The notes: generated by a model from the sequence alone, not told the origin. 64,000 nucleotides of DNA from Microbacterium sp. zg-Y818 (GCF_030246905.1 NZ_CP126741.1:1922001-1986000), one strand, 5' to 3'; counted from the first letter of the stretch, positions 14,284-25,640 are shown. Translations and numbers: made by a program.

Positions 14284-17200
14284 GTGTCCGCACCAGAGCC
14301 CGTCATCGTCTACCCGCCCGAGCTGCCCGTCAGCGCCGCGCGGGACGAGATCGCGCGCGCCATCGCCGAGAACCAGGTGGTCATCGTCGCCGGTGCGACG
14401 GGATCCGGCAAGACCACGCAGCTGCCGAAGATCTGCCTGGAGCTCGGCCGCACCCGCATCGCGCACACGCAGCCCCGCCGCATCGCCGCGCGCACCATCG
14501 CCGAGCGCGTGGCCGAGGAGATGCAGGTGCCGCTGGGCACCACGGTCGGCTACAAGGTGCGCTTCACCGACAACGTCTCGGCCGACACCCGCGTGGCGCT
14601 CGTCACCGACGGCATCCTGCTCAACGAGATCCACCGCGACAAGCTGCTGCGCCGCTACGACACGATCATCATCGACGAGGCGCACGAACGGTCGCTGAAC
14701 GTCGACTTCCTCATCGGGTACCTCCGTCGCATCCTGCCCCGCCGCCCCGATCTCAAGATCATCGTCACGTCGGCGACGATCGATCCCGAGAGCTTCGCGA
14801 AGCACTTCGCGGATGCCGCAGGCAACCCGGCGCCCATCATCGAGGTGTCCGGACGCACGTACCCGGTGGAGATCCGCTACCGCGGCCGCGTCGCCGAGGC
14901 CGGTTCCGACGATGACGGCCCCGACGACGTCGACGCACTGCTGGGCGCCCTGCGAGAGCTCGATCGCGAGCCGGCCGGCGACGTGCTGGTGTTCCTGCCC
15001 GGTGAAGCCGAGATCCGCGATGCGATGGATGCCGTCCGCGGCATGTACGCGAGCGACACCGCGCCCACCGAGGTGCTGCCCCTCTACGGCCGGCTGTCGT
15101 CGGCCGAGCAGCACCGGGTGTTCGAGCGCTCGACGGTGGCAGGGCTCCGCCGCCGCGTGATCCTGGCGACCAACGTCGCCGAGACGAGCCTCACCGTCCC
15201 GGGCATCAAGTACGTCATCGACGCCGGCACCGCCCGTATCTCGCGCTACAGCGCCCGATCCAAGATCCAGCGGCTGCCGATCGAGGCGGTTTCGCAGGCG
15301 TCGGCACAGCAGCGCTCCGGGCGCGCGGGCCGCACATCGGATGGCATTGCGATCCGGCTGTACACCGAAGAGGACTTCACCTCCCGGCCGGAGTACACCG
15401 AGCCCGAGATCCTGCGCACGAGCCTCGCGTCGGTCATCCTGCAGATGCTGGCGCTCGGGTTCGGCGACATCACCGAGTTCCCCTTCCTCACTCCCCCGGA
15501 CTCCCGCGGCGTGAAGGCGGCATTCGACCTGCTGGTCGAGCTCGGGGCCGTGCGCCCTTCGACGGGCTCAGGGAGCGGCCCTTCGACAGGCTCAGGGACC
15601 GGGCGGACCCGCGGAGCCTGGCGCCTCACCGACATCGGGCGCGAGATCGCCCGACTCCCCATCGATCCCCGCTTCGCGCGCATGCTCATCGAGGCACGGC
15701 GCCTCGAGGTCGCCGGTGACGTGCTGGCGATCGTCGCAGGTCTGTCGATCCAGGACGTGCGGGAGCGCCCCGAGGAGCGCCGTGAAGAGGCCGACCGCCT
15801 GCACGCGCGGTTCACCGACCCCACCAGCGACTTCCTCAGCCTGCTGAACCTGTGGAACCACCTGCGCGAGCAGCAGTCCGAGCTCGGCTCGAGCGCGTTT
15901 CGCCGGATGTGCCGTGCCGAGCACCTGAACTACGTGCGGGTCCGGGAATGGTTCGACGTGCACCGGCAGCTTCGGCAGCTGACGGCCGCCCCGCGGCCGC
16001 AGGACGGCGCCGCCGACCCCGCCCGGGTGCACCGGGCGATCCTCTCCGGGCTCCTGTCGCATCTCGGCATCCTCGACACCCGCTCGACCTCCTCGGCGAC
16101 CGCGACCGGCGGTCGGGCTGCCAAGGCGCCGAAGGGCCGCCCGCGCGCGGAGTACCGCGGTGCCCGCGGCGCCCGCTTCGCCATCTTCCCCGGGTCGGGG
16201 CTGCGCAAGGCCTCGCCCGACGCCGTCATGGCCGCCGAGCTCGTCGAGACGTCGCGCCTGTACGCCCGCACGGTCGCCGCGATCGACCCGGAGTGGGCCG
16301 AAGAGCTCGCCGGCGACCTGGCGCACCGCACCCTCAGCGACCCGCACTGGTCGAAGGATGCCGGCGCGGCCGTCGCCGCCGAGAAGGTGACGCTGTTCGG
16401 GCTCGAGATCGTGCCCCGCCGCCGCGTGCAGCTGGCCCGCATCGACCGTCCCCTCGCGCGTGAGCTGTTCCTGCGCCACGCCCTGGTGGACGGCGATTGG
16501 AACGTCACCCACCTCGACAAGCGGCTCACCGCGTTCGAGCGCCGCAACCTCGAGCTGCGCAGGCGGCTCGAGAAGATCGAGGAGCGGGAGCGTCGCCGCG
16601 ACATCCTGGCCGGCGACGAGGCCGTCTACGCCTTCTACGCTTCCCGCGTGCCGCAGGACGTCTATGACGTGCGCTCGTTCGAGGCGTGGTGGCGCGAAGC
16701 CTCGGCACGGACCCCGCGGCTGCTGGACCTCTCCGAGGCCGACCTCGTCGACGACGCCTCGCGCGCGGATGAACGCGACTTTCCGATGCGCTGGCAGCAG
16801 GGCGACCAGGTGCTCTCGCTGGCGTACCGTTTCGAGCCCGGCGCCCCCGACGACGGGGTGAGCGTCGTGGTGCCGCTCGCCCTGCTGGCCCAGCTGAAAC
16901 CGGACGGGTTCGACTGGCAGGTGCCGGGGCTGCGCGGTGAGCTCATCGCGGGACTGCTGCGGGCGCTGCCCAAGGCGATCCGCCGCAGCGTCGTCCCGGC
17001 CGCGGACTGGGCTTCCCGCTTCGCCGACGAGCTCGCCGGCGACGGTCCCGAGTCCCACGACGGGCTGCCGCCCCGCCCGCTGCGCGAAGCTCTCGCCGCC
17101 CGAGTGCAGCGTGTGTCGAACCAGCCCGTCACCGCCTCGGACTTCGATCTCGAGCGGGTCCCCGGGCACCTGTGGATGTCGTTCCGGGCGGTGGACGAAC

Positions 17201-18282
17201 GTGGCCGCACCGTGGCATCCGATCGCGACCTGCGCGCCCTGCAGGACAGGCTCGCCGATCGCGCCCGCGGCGCGGTGACGAAGTCGCTCACCGCGCCGCG
17301 CGGCGACCGGCCGCCGCGTCCCGGTGCCGTCGGCTCGGCGCCTGGCGCCGCGCCCGGGTTCGGTCCCGCGGGCCCTTCCGGCGTTGCCGGCGCGGGAACC
17401 GGGAGCGCGGGCGTCGCGGAGCAGACGGGCCTGGTGGACTGGACGATCGGCGACCTGCCGGCGCTCGTCGACACGCGCGTCGCGGGCGGCGTGGTGCGCG
17501 GGTATCCGTCGCTGGTCGACGAGGGCGCGTCCGTCGCGCTGCGGATCCAGGCCACCCCCGAGGCCGCCGAGCGGCTGACACACGCCGGGGTGCGCCGTCT
17601 GCTGCTGCTGACGGTCCCCTCGCCCGCCCCGTACGTGCTGGAGCATCTGACCGCGCACGAGAAGCTCGCCCTCGCGGCATCGCCCTATCCGTCTGCGAAG
17701 GCCCTCATCGAAGACGCGCGCGTGGCCGTCGCCGACGCCGTGCTCGCCCGCACGGTGCCGGGAGCGGTCGTGCGGGCGCCTGCGGACTTCGCCCGCGTCC
17801 GCGCGGAGTTCTCCCGCGTCGTCGTGGACGAACTGTTCCAGACGGTGTCGCTGACCGCCCGCATCCTGACCGCCGCCCGCGACGTCGAGAAGGCGGTGCG
17901 CGCGCAGAACTCCATGACGCTGCTCGCCGCGCTCGGCGACATCAAGGGCCAGCTCGCGGGCCTGGTGTTCCCCGGCTTCGTCTCGCGCATCGGCATCGCC
18001 CGCCTGGCGCAGCTGCCGCGCTATCTGGCAGGCGCCGCGGAGCGCGTCGCCCAGCTGGGCGACAACCCCGGCCGCGATCGCCAGCGCCTCACGGAGTATG
18101 AGCGCATGGCGGCGCTCTACGCCGAGGCTGGGGGGACGATCCCCCTCGCCGAGGATGCGCCGCCGAACCTCGCGCACGTCCGCTGGCTGCTCGAGGAATA
18201 CCGGGTGAGCCTGTTCGCGCAGCGCCTCGGCACCGCCGAACCGGTTTCACCGCAACGGATCCAGAAGGCTCTGCGAGGATAG
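14284..18282 (+). CDS. hrpA: ATP-dependent RNA helicase HrpA
   Basis: The 1332-aa product is a full-length DEAH-box helicase: Walker A GATGSGKTTQ near residue 38, IIIDEAHERS, the SAT motif (TSATID) and motif VI (QRSGRAGR). Helicase-associated and OB-fold regions follow, and the long C-terminal DUF3418-type extension is typical of HrpA. It acts on RNA or RNA-protein complexes in the cytoplasm. GTG at 14284 lies 8 bases after a TACGAT box (14270-14275), so the transcript may be nearly leaderless. Residues about 425-440 (RPSTGSGSGPSTGSGTG) come from an in-frame dispersed repeat between two helicase regions. The 205 bases upstream hold no gene. Confidence 0.95.
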   Translation: MSAPEPVIVYPPELPVSAARDEIARAIAENQVVIVAGATGSGKTTQLPKICLELGRTRIAHTQPRRIAARTIAERVAEEMQVPLGTTVGYKVRFTDNVSADTRVALVTDGILLNEIHRDKLLRRYDTIIIDEAHERSLNVDFLIGYLRRILPRRPDLKIIVTSATIDPESFAKHFADAAGNPAPIIEVSGRTYPVEIRYRGRVAEAGSDDDGPDDVDALLGALRELDREPAGDVLVFLPGEAEIRDAMDAVRGMYASDTAPTEVLPLYGRLSSAEQHRVFERSTVAGLRRRVILATNVAETSLTVPGIKYVIDAGTARISRYSARSKIQRLPIEAVSQASAQQRSGRAGRTSDGIAIRLYTEEDFTSRPEYTEPEILRTSLASVILQMLALGFGDITEFPFLTPPDSRGVKAAFDLLVELGAVRPSTGSGSGPSTGSGTGRTRGAWRLTDIGREIARLPIDPRFARMLIEARRLEVAGDVLAIVAGLSIQDVRERPEERREEADRLHARFTDPTSDFLSLLNLWNHLREQQSELGSSAFRRMCRAEHLNYVRVREWFDVHRQLRQLTAAPRPQDGAADPARVHRAILSGLLSHLGILDTRSTSSATATGGRAAKAPKGRPRAEYRGARGARFAIFPGSGLRKASPDAVMAAELVETSRLYARTVAAIDPEWAEELAGDLAHRTLSDPHWSKDAGAAVAAEKVTLFGLEIVPRRRVQLARIDRPLARELFLRHALVDGDWNVTHLDKRLTAFERRNLELRRRLEKIEERERRRDILAGDEAVYAFYASRVPQDVYDVRSFEAWWREASARTPRLLDLSEADLVDDASRADERDFPMRWQQGDQVLSLAYRFEPGAPDDGVSVVVPLALLAQLKPDGFDWQVPGLRGELIAGLLRALPKAIRRSVVPAADWASRFADELAGDGPESHDGLPPRPLREALAARVQRVSNQPVTASDFDLERVPGHLWMSFRAVDERGRTVASDRDLRALQDRLADRARGAVTKSLTAPRGDRPPRPGAVGSAPGAAPGFGPAGPSGVAGAGTGSAGVAEQTGLVDWTIGDLPALVDTRVAGGVVRGYPSLVDEGASVALRIQATPEAAERLTHAGVRRLLLLTVPSPAPYVLEHLTAHEKLALAASPYPSAKALIEDARVAVADAVLARTVPGAVVRAPADFARVRAEFSRVVVDELFQTVSLTARILTAARDVEKAVRAQNSMTLLAALGDIKGQLAGLVFPGFVSRIGIARLAQLPRYLAGAAERVAQLGDNPGRDRQRLTEYERMAALYAEAGGTIPLAEDAPPNLAHVRWLLEEYRVSLFAQRLGTAEPVSPQRIQKALRG
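15555..15600 (+). repeat. Two copies of a dispersed actinobacterial repeat inside hrpA
   Basis: CCCTTCGACGGGCTCAGGGA and CCCTTCGACAGGCTCAGGGA occur in tandem at 15555-15574 and 15579-15598. Each carries a small imperfect dyad (CCCT and AGGG arms). Repeats of this type are normally intergenic in Microbacteriaceae; here they are translated as a Pro/Ser/Thr/Gly linker. Confidence 0.75.
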
Positions 18283-18309
18283 AGCCGTTCCCCTACGGAA
18301 GAGGTTCCG

Positions 18310-19257
18310 ATGTCCCGTGCGATCGTCTACACCGAGTTCGGTGATCCCGAAGTGCTGCACGAGATCGACGTGCCCACCCGCGAGCCGGGTGCCGGGCAGG
18401 TGGCGGTGCGCATCCAGACCGCCGGCGTCAACCCGATCGATGCCAAGCTGCGCTCGGGACTGCGGGCCTCGGCGCCGCCGAGCGTCGACAAGCCCCGCCA
18501 TCTGGGGATGGATGCCGCCGGCATCGTCACCGCCGTCGGAGACGACGTCGACGGGTTCCGCCCCGGCGACCCGGTCGTGATCTCGGGTGTCAACGGCTGC
18601 TACGCCGAAGAGGTCGTCGCCGCCGCCGACAAGGTCTTCGCCCGCCCGGCCGCCGTCAGCGCCGCCATGGGCGCGGCTCTCGGCATTCCGGTCGGCACCG
18701 CCTACCAGTGCGTGCGGTCGCTCGCGATCGGTGCGGGCGAGACCCTGCTCGTGCACGGCGGGTCCGGCAGCGTCGGCCAGGCCGTCATCCAGTTCGCACG
18801 GCTGGCCGGTGCCGACGTCATCGCGACCTCGTCGGAGCGTCGCGCCGACCGCGTCGCCGCCCTGGGCGCCACGCCCGTGATCTACGGCGAAGGGGTGGCC
18901 GACCGCGTGCGGGCCGTCGCCGGCGACGGCGTCACCGCGATCCTCGACTGCGCGGGCACCGACGAAGCGCTGGACGCCTCGTTCGAGCTGCTCGACGACC
19001 GCACCCGCATCGCGACCATCGTTCGGGGGCCGGATGCCGAACGCCTCGGCATCCGCGCCTTCTCCGGCGGGGCCCCGTGGCCCCTCACCGCCCAGCAGCA
19101 GGCGTGGCGCGCCGAGGCGGTGCCGGTCGCCCTGGCGCTGATGGCCGCCGGCGCCTTCCAGGTGGAGCTCGGCCCGACCCTGCCGCTGACCGAGGCCGCC
19201 GAGGCCCACCGCCTCGTGGCTCACGGCGTGGACGGAAAGATCACGCTCGTCCCCTGA
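18310..19257 (+). CDS. Zinc-independent quinone oxidoreductase, MDR superfamily
   Basis: The 315-aa product is a medium-chain dehydrogenase/reductase of the quinone reductase (QOR) type. It has the GroES-like N-terminal half (GAGQVAVRIQTAGVNPID), the DAAGIV and GD.V region, and a Rossmann fold with LVHGGSGSVGQAVIQFA. The catalytic-zinc Cys and His residues of true alcohol dehydrogenases are absent. It should use NADPH to reduce quinones or activated alkenes in the cytoplasm. The ATG at 18310 follows GGAAGAGGTTCCG. It lies 27 bases after hrpA and may be co-transcribed with it. The natural substrate is unknown. Confidence 0.88.
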   Translation: MSRAIVYTEFGDPEVLHEIDVPTREPGAGQVAVRIQTAGVNPIDAKLRSGLRASAPPSVDKPRHLGMDAAGIVTAVGDDVDGFRPGDPVVISGVNGCYAEEVVAAADKVFARPAAVSAAMGAALGIPVGTAYQCVRSLAIGAGETLLVHGGSGSVGQAVIQFARLAGADVIATSSERRADRVAALGATPVIYGEGVADRVRAVAGDGVTAILDCAGTDEALDASFELLDDRTRIATIVRGPDAERLGIRAFSGGAPWPLTAQQQAWRAEAVPVALALMAAGAFQVELGPTLPLTEAAEAHRLVAHGVDGKITLVP

Positions 19258-19348
19258 CCTACAAACGCGTCCGTCACACACCGCCGGATGCCGCAACACT
19301 GCGACACACGACCGAAGCCCTCCCCGGGCCGGCGCGATGATGGGGGCC

Positions 19349-20668
19349 ATGCCCGACGCTCCGTGTCCCTCGTTCGCGACCGCCCAGGTGCAGGCCGGAT
19401 ACGACCCCGCCGCGGTGCAGTACGCGTCGGTGCCGCCGATCTACCAGTCCAACGCCTACCGGTTCGGCTCACTCGCCGAGGCTCGGGACCTCTTCGCTCT
19501 CCGCCGCGAGGGCAACGTCTACAGCCGCACCGGAAACCCCACCGCCACGGTGCTCGAGCAGCGGGTCGCGACCCTCGAAGGCGGCGTGGGCGCGGTGTCG
19601 GTGGCATCCGGGCAGGCCGCCGTCGCGCTCGCGCTGCTGACGCTCGCACGCCAGGGCGAGCACATCGTCGCGGCCCACCAGCTGTACGGCGGCACGATCT
19701 ACCTGCTCGCCGATACGTTCGCCGACTGGGGCATCGAGGTCACCTTCGTCGATCAGGACGACCCCGCCGCGTGGCGGGCAGCCGTGCGCCCCACCACGCG
19801 GGCGTTCTTCGCTGAAACGGTCGCCAATCCCCTCGCCCAGGTACTAGATGTCCGCCTCGTCGCCGACATCGCCCACGACGCCGGCGTGCCGCTGATCATC
19901 GACAACACCGTCGCCACCCCGTACCTGCAGCGCCCGAAGCAGCACGGCGCCGACATCGTCGTGCACTCGGCGACGAAGTTCATCGGCGGGCACGGTGCGG
20001 CCCTCGGCGGCCTCGTCGTCGACCTCGGCACCTTCGACTTCACGGCGGATGCCGCGCGCTGGCCCCAGCTGAACACGCCCCTGGCCCGCGTCCCTGGTGC
20101 GGCTCTCACCGAGCAGTTCGGTCCTAAGGCCTACCTCACGCTGCTGCGCACGAAGTACTCGCAGGACCTCGGCCCGTCGCTGTCGGCCTTCAACGCGTTC
20201 CAGTTGCTGCAGGGGCTCGAGAGCCTCGATCTGCGCATGGCGAGGCACAGCGCCACGGCCCAGACGGTCGCCGAGGCGCTCGACACGCACCCGGCGGTCG
20301 CCCGCGTGCACCACCCCGGCCTGGCCTCCAGCCCGTGGCACGACGCTGCGACGCGATACCTGCCGCGGGGCGCCGCATCCGTCTTCTCGTTCGAGCTGCA
20401 CCCCGGCGCGGATGCCGACGACGACTTCACCCGCGCCGCCGCGCTCATCGACCGGCTGCAGGTCGCGCAGCTCGTCGCCAACATCGGCGACGCACGCACG
20501 CTTGTCGCCCACCCGGCGTCGATGACGCACAGTCATCTGAGCCCCGCGCAGTTGGCGGCAGGCGGCATCACCTCGGCGACGATCCGGCTGTCCATCGGCT
20601 TGGAGGACCCCGCCGATATCGTCGCCGACCTCACCGACGCCCTCGACACCCTGTCCCCCGGTCGTTGA
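19349..20668 (+). CDS. metY: O-acetylhomoserine sulfhydrylase-type Cys/Met metabolism PLP enzyme
   Basis: The 439-aa product belongs to the Cys/Met-metabolism PLP family. It shows [18 protein letters not shown], the PLP-binding lysine K210 in SATKFIGGHG, and the long loop and SHRH-like tail (SMTHSHL) typical of O-acetylhomoserine aminocarboxypropyltransferases. It would make homocysteine from O-acetylhomoserine and sulfide for methionine synthesis. ATG at 19349 is preferred; ATG at 19337 adds four residues. The last codons and stop (GGT CGT TGA) are supplied by a dispersed repeat. A cystathionine gamma-synthase or lyase activity cannot be ruled out by sequence alone. Confidence 0.88.
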   Translation: MPDAPCPSFATAQVQAGYDPAAVQYASVPPIYQSNAYRFGSLAEARDLFALRREGNVYSRTGNPTATVLEQRVATLEGGVGAVSVASGQAAVALALLTLARQGEHIVAAHQLYGGTIYLLADTFADWGIEVTFVDQDDPAAWRAAVRPTTRAFFAETVANPLAQVLDVRLVADIAHDAGVPLIIDNTVATPYLQRPKQHGADIVVHSATKFIGGHGAALGGLVVDLGTFDFTADAARWPQLNTPLARVPGAALTEQFGPKAYLTLLRTKYSQDLGPSLSAFNAFQLLQGLESLDLRMARHSATAQTVAEALDTHPAVARVHHPGLASSPWHDAATRYLPRGAASVFSFELHPGADADDDFTRAAALIDRLQVAQLVANIGDARTLVAHPASMTHSHLSPAQLAAGGITSATIRLSIGLEDPADIVADLTDALDTLSPGR

Positions 20669-20716
20669 GCGAGCGCCCCACCGGTCGTTGAGCGAGCGAA
20701 GCGAGACGCAACGCGA
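20659..20716. repeat. Dispersed GGTCGTTGAGCGAGCG repeat, two copies
   Basis: CGGTCGTTGAGCGAGCG occurs at 20659-20675 and again at 20682-20698; the second copy continues with AAGCGAGACGCAACG. The first copy provides the final Gly-Arg codons and the stop of the upstream gene. The same unit occurs in inverted pairs at 32277-32353. Confidence 0.8.
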
Positions 20717-20720
20717 ACGA

Positions 20721-20756
20721 CGGAGCGCGGCTCCCCCGAAAGGGAACCGCGCTCCG
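20721..20756. terminator. Bidirectional hairpin terminator
   Basis: CGGAGCGCGG (20721-20730) pairs perfectly with CCGCGCTCCG (20747-20756), with further partial pairing inward. It sits between two convergent transcription units, the metY-like gene and the sugar permease gene, and would serve both. Confidence 0.75.
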
Positions 20757-20769
20757 TCACCGCGTCGGG

Positions 20770-22017
20770 TCAGTTGCCCGAGCGCCGCTTGTTGTAGACG
20801 TCGAACGCGACGGCCAGCAGCAGCACGAGACCCTTCACGGCCTGCTGCCACTCGATGCCGATGCCCATGATCGACATGCCGTTGTTGAGCACGCCGATGA
20901 TGAGGCCACCGATGATGGCGCCGCCGATCGTGCCGACACCGCCCTGAACGGCCGCGCCGCCGATGAAGGCCGCAGAGATGGCCTCGAGCTCGAAGCCGTC
21001 ACCGGCCTTGGGACCGGCGAGGTTCAGCCGCGCGGTGAAGATGAGGCCGGCGAGCGCCGCGAGGAAGCCCATGTTGACGAACAGCCAGAAGTCCACGCGG
21101 CGGGTCTTGATGCCCGACAGCTCGGCGGCGTGACGGTTGCCGCCGATGGCGTAGATGTGGCGCCCGAAGACGGTGCGGTTCATGACGATGCCGTAGACCA
21201 TCACCAGCAGCGCCAGCACGATGAGGGTGACCGGCACGCCCTTGTACGACGCCAGCGCCCAGGTGAAGAAACCGATCACCGCGGCGAAGGCCGCGAGTTT
21301 CACCACGACCCAGACGAGCGGCTCGACCTCCTGGCCGTACTTGGCCCGGCCGGCGCGCGTGCGCAGCTGCTGCACGACGAGCGCGACGATCGCGACGGCG
21401 CCGATGACGAGGGTGAACAGGTCCGGATCGCTCTCGCCGAAGATGCCGGAGAGGAACCCGTTGCCCATCGCCCGGTACTCGGTGGGGAACGAGCCGATGT
21501 TCGCGTTGCCGAGCACCACCAGCGCGAGCCCGCGGAAGATGAGCATGCCCGCGAGGGTGACGATGAACGCCGGGATGCCGACGTAGGCGATCCAGAAACC
21601 CTGCCATGCCCCCACCAGCGCGCCGATCAGCAGCGACAGCACGATCGCGAGCCACCAGGGGTACTCCATCTTCACCGCCAGCACACCCGACACCGCGCCG
21701 ATGAAAGCGGCGACCGAGCCCACCGACAGATCGATGTGGCCCGCGATGATGACCATCACCATGCCGATCGCGAGCACCAGGATGTACCCGTTCTGCACGA
21801 CCAGGTTGGACAGGTTCTGCGGGCGCAGCAGGATGCCGTCGGTGAGGATCGTGAACAGCACCACCACCGCGATCAGCGCGATGAAGATGCCGTTCTTGCC
21901 GAGATCGGCGAGAACGGTGGACAGCCACCGGGTGAAGGGGTTGTCGGCGGGCTGGACGAGAGCACCGGCCGCCTGCGACTCGCTGGGGGCGGACGGGGTC
22001 TGCGTGGAATTGGACAT
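20770..22017 (-). CDS. Sugar ABC transporter permease, GguB/XylH type
   Basis: The 415-aa product has about ten hydrophobic helices and the conserved VIIAGHIDLSVGSVAAFIGA and YAIGGNRHAAELSGI segments of monosaccharide permeases of the ribose/xylose/multiple-sugar (CUT2) class. It forms the membrane channel of the importer whose ATPase gene lies 23 bases upstream. The length and the extra central loop match the GguB/MmsB branch, which imports several aldoses including arabinose and galactose. It is the last gene of the sugar operon and ends at the bidirectional hairpin. Confidence 0.92.
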   Translation of the reverse strand: MSNSTQTPSAPSESQAAGALVQPADNPFTRWLSTVLADLGKNGIFIALIAVVVLFTILTDGILLRPQNLSNLVVQNGYILVLAIGMVMVIIAGHIDLSVGSVAAFIGAVSGVLAVKMEYPWWLAIVLSLLIGALVGAWQGFWIAYVGIPAFIVTLAGMLIFRGLALVVLGNANIGSFPTEYRAMGNGFLSGIFGESDPDLFTLVIGAVAIVALVVQQLRTRAGRAKYGQEVEPLVWVVVKLAAFAAVIGFFTWALASYKGVPVTLIVLALLVMVYGIVMNRTVFGRHIYAIGGNRHAAELSGIKTRRVDFWLFVNMGFLAALAGLIFTARLNLAGPKAGDGFELEAISAAFIGGAAVQGGVGTIGGAIIGGLIIGVLNNGMSIMGIGIEWQQAVKGLVLLLAVAFDVYNKRRSGN

Positions 22018-22040
22018 GATCGTGTCTCCTGCGTCGCCCG

Positions 22041-23567
<1,527 letters not shown>

Positions 23568-23656
23568 TGTGCCCGCTTCCTCGGGGGTGGGTGGGGAGGG
23601 ATTCCGGCCGGTGGCGGCGGCGGGCACGGATGCCGCCACCGCCACCGGCGCGGGTG

Positions 23657-24784
23657 TTACAGGCCGAGTTCCTCGGCGGTCCAGTAGCCGGTGTCGACCA
23701 GCGACGACTCGACGTTCTCCGCGACGACGGGCACCGGTCCCAGCAGGTACGAGGGAACGACCTTGACGCCGTTCTCGTACGTCTCGGTGTCGTTGACCTC
23801 GGGCTCCTCGTCGTTCAGCAGCGCGACGGCCATCGCCGCGGCCACCTTGGCGAGCTCGCGGGTGTCCTTGAAGATGGTCGCGTACTGCTCACCCGAGAGG
23901 ATCGCCTTCACCGAGTCGACCTCGGCGTCCTGGCCGGAGATGATCGGCCACTCGTCGCCGGTGCTGTACCCGGCGTCGGTGAGGGCCGAGATGATGCCGC
24001 GCGAGATGCCGTCGTAGGGCGAGAGCACCGCGTCGACCTGCGTGCCGTCGGAGTAGTCGGCCGTGAGGATGTTCTCCATGCGACTCTGGGCGGTCTCGCC
24101 GTCCCAGCGCAGGGTGGCTGCCTGCTCGATGTCGGTCTGGCCGGACTGCACCACCAGCGTGCCGTCCTCGATCAGCGGCTCGAGCTGGTCCATCGCGCCG
24201 TCCCAGAAGAATTTGGCGTTGTTGTCGTCGAGCGAACCGGCGAACAGCTCGATGTTGAACGGACCGGCGGGAGCGTCGGCGAGCGGCTCACCCTCGAGGT
24301 CGGTCAGGCCCAGGCCGTTGAGCACCGAGCGGGCCTGCTGCTGTCCGACGAGGAAGTTGTCGAACGTGGCGTAGTAGTCCACGTTCTCGGTGTCGCGGAT
24401 GAGGCGGTCGTAGGCGATGACCGGGATGTCGGCGTCGGCGGCATCCTGCAGCACCTCCGACAGCGTCGTGCCGTCGATCGAGGCGACGATCAGCGCCTCG
24501 GCGCCCTTGGTGATCATGTTCTCGATCTGCGAGACCTGCGTGGGGATGTCGTCTTCGGCGTACTGCAGGTCGACGGTGTATCCCTCGGCCTCGAGAGCCT
24601 CCTTGACGGCGTTGCCGTCCTGGATCCAGCGTTCGGAGCTCTTGGTGGGCATTGCGACGCCGATCAGGCCGCCGTCGCCCTCGCCCTCAGAACCGCCGCC
24701 GTCGCCGCTTCCGGAGCATCCCGAGAGCACGAGGGCGCCGGCGGCCAGGGTGGCCGTGGCGAGGAAGAACTTCTTCGTCTTCAC
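23657..24784 (-). CDS. chvE: Multiple-monosaccharide ABC substrate-binding lipoprotein, ChvE type
   Basis: The 375-aa product starts at GTG 24784 behind AGAAGGAAAGGA. Its signal peptide ends in the lipobox LSGC, followed by a Gly/Ser/Glu spacer. The mature part is a periplasmic-binding-protein type I fold ([60 protein letters not shown]) close to ChvE and other multiple-sugar binding proteins. It captures aldoses outside the membrane for the GguA/GguB-like complex. Together with the adjacent epimerase gene, L-arabinose is a likely physiological sugar; that is inference. Confidence 0.92.
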   Translation of the reverse strand: MKTKKFFLATATLAAGALVLSGCSGSGDGGGSEGEGDGGLIGVAMPTKSSERWIQDGNAVKEALEAEGYTVDLQYAEDDIPTQVSQIENMITKGAEALIVASIDGTTLSEVLQDAADADIPVIAYDRLIRDTENVDYYATFDNFLVGQQQARSVLNGLGLTDLEGEPLADAPAGPFNIELFAGSLDDNNAKFFWDGAMDQLEPLIEDGTLVVQSGQTDIEQAATLRWDGETAQSRMENILTADYSDGTQVDAVLSPYDGISRGIISALTDAGYSTGDEWPIISGQDAEVDSVKAILSGEQYATIFKDTRELAKVAAAMAVALLNDEEPEVNDTETYENGVKVVPSYLLGPVPVVAENVESSLVDTGYWTAEELGL

Positions 24785-24853
24785 TGTGTTTCCTTTCCTT
24801 CTGACTGCACTGTCTTGGTGTTCAGATGTCGTGACCGCTGCCCCGGGTGAGGG

Positions 24854-25555
24854 CTACCGGCGGTCGTCGGTGGTCTGTCCGTAGACGTTCTGGTACCGGT
24901 CGTAGAGCCGGTCGATCGCATCCTGCGCAATCGGGATGAGCTCCCCGCCCTGCCGGGCCAGATGCACGGTGCGGGCGACGTCCTCCACCATCACCGCCGC
25001 CTTGACGGCATCCTTCGCACTGGAACCGATCGTGAACGGGCCGTGGTTCTGCATCAGCACCGCCCGCGACCGATGCCCGGTGAGCGTGTCGACGATCCCA
25101 CGGCCGATCGAATCGTCACCGATGATCGCGAACGGCCCCACCGGCACCTCGCCACCGAACTCATCCGCCATCGCCGTGATCACACACGGGATCGCCTCGC
25201 CACGCGCCGCCCACGCCGTCGCATACGGCGAATGCGTGTGCACCACCCCGCCCACCTGCGGCATGTTCCGGTACACATACGCATGCGCCGCGGTGTCACT
25301 CGACGGGGAACGCTCACTGCCCGGCGTTCCCGGGACGACGTTGCCGTCCAGGTCGCACAGGATCATGTTCTCCGGCGCCAGGGCGTCATACGACACCCCC
25401 GACGGCTTGATCACGAACAAGTCAGCACCCGGCACCCGCCCCGACACGTTGCCGCCGGTCCACACGACCAGGCCATACCGCACCAGCTCGGCGTGCAGCG
25501 CCGCGACCTCGGCGCGCACACGCGCCACGGCGACCTCGATCTTCACCCCTGTCAC
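24854..25555 (-). CDS. araD: L-ribulose-5-phosphate 4-epimerase (class II aldolase/adducin family)
   Basis: GTG at 25555 is chosen because AAGGA lies 7 bases upstream and the resulting 233 aa matches AraD length; longer in-frame starts add an unconserved tail. Motifs include WTGGNVS, IKPSGV, the zinc-binding HTHSPYAT and QNHGPF. It should convert L-ribulose-5-phosphate to D-xylulose-5-phosphate, linking L-arabinose uptake to the pentose phosphate pathway. Related class II sugar-phosphate aldolases are possible alternatives. It is the first gene of the sugar operon, downstream of a promoter with a LacI-type operator. Confidence 0.88.
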   Translation of the reverse strand: MTGVKIEVAVARVRAEVAALHAELVRYGLVVWTGGNVSGRVPGADLFVIKPSGVSYDALAPENMILCDLDGNVVPGTPGSERSPSSDTAAHAYVYRNMPQVGGVVHTHSPYATAWAARGEAIPCVITAMADEFGGEVPVGPFAIIGDDSIGRGIVDTLTGHRSRAVLMQNHGPFTIGSSAKDAVKAAVMVEDVARTVHLARQGGELIPIAQDAIDRLYDRYQNVYGQTTDDRR

Positions 25556-25640
25556 GTAGCGGTCCTTCTGCTCGGCGTCACTGCCAGTGCCCACGGTTCG
25601 GCTCCCTCGCCCGCATGATGTGAGTGTTCGGATTCCGGCC

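Noticed and set aside
15592..18177. 861-codon minus-strand open frame opposite hrpA
   Set aside because: Shadow frame; the plus-strand HrpA motifs are continuous throughout and the antisense translation is low-complexity.
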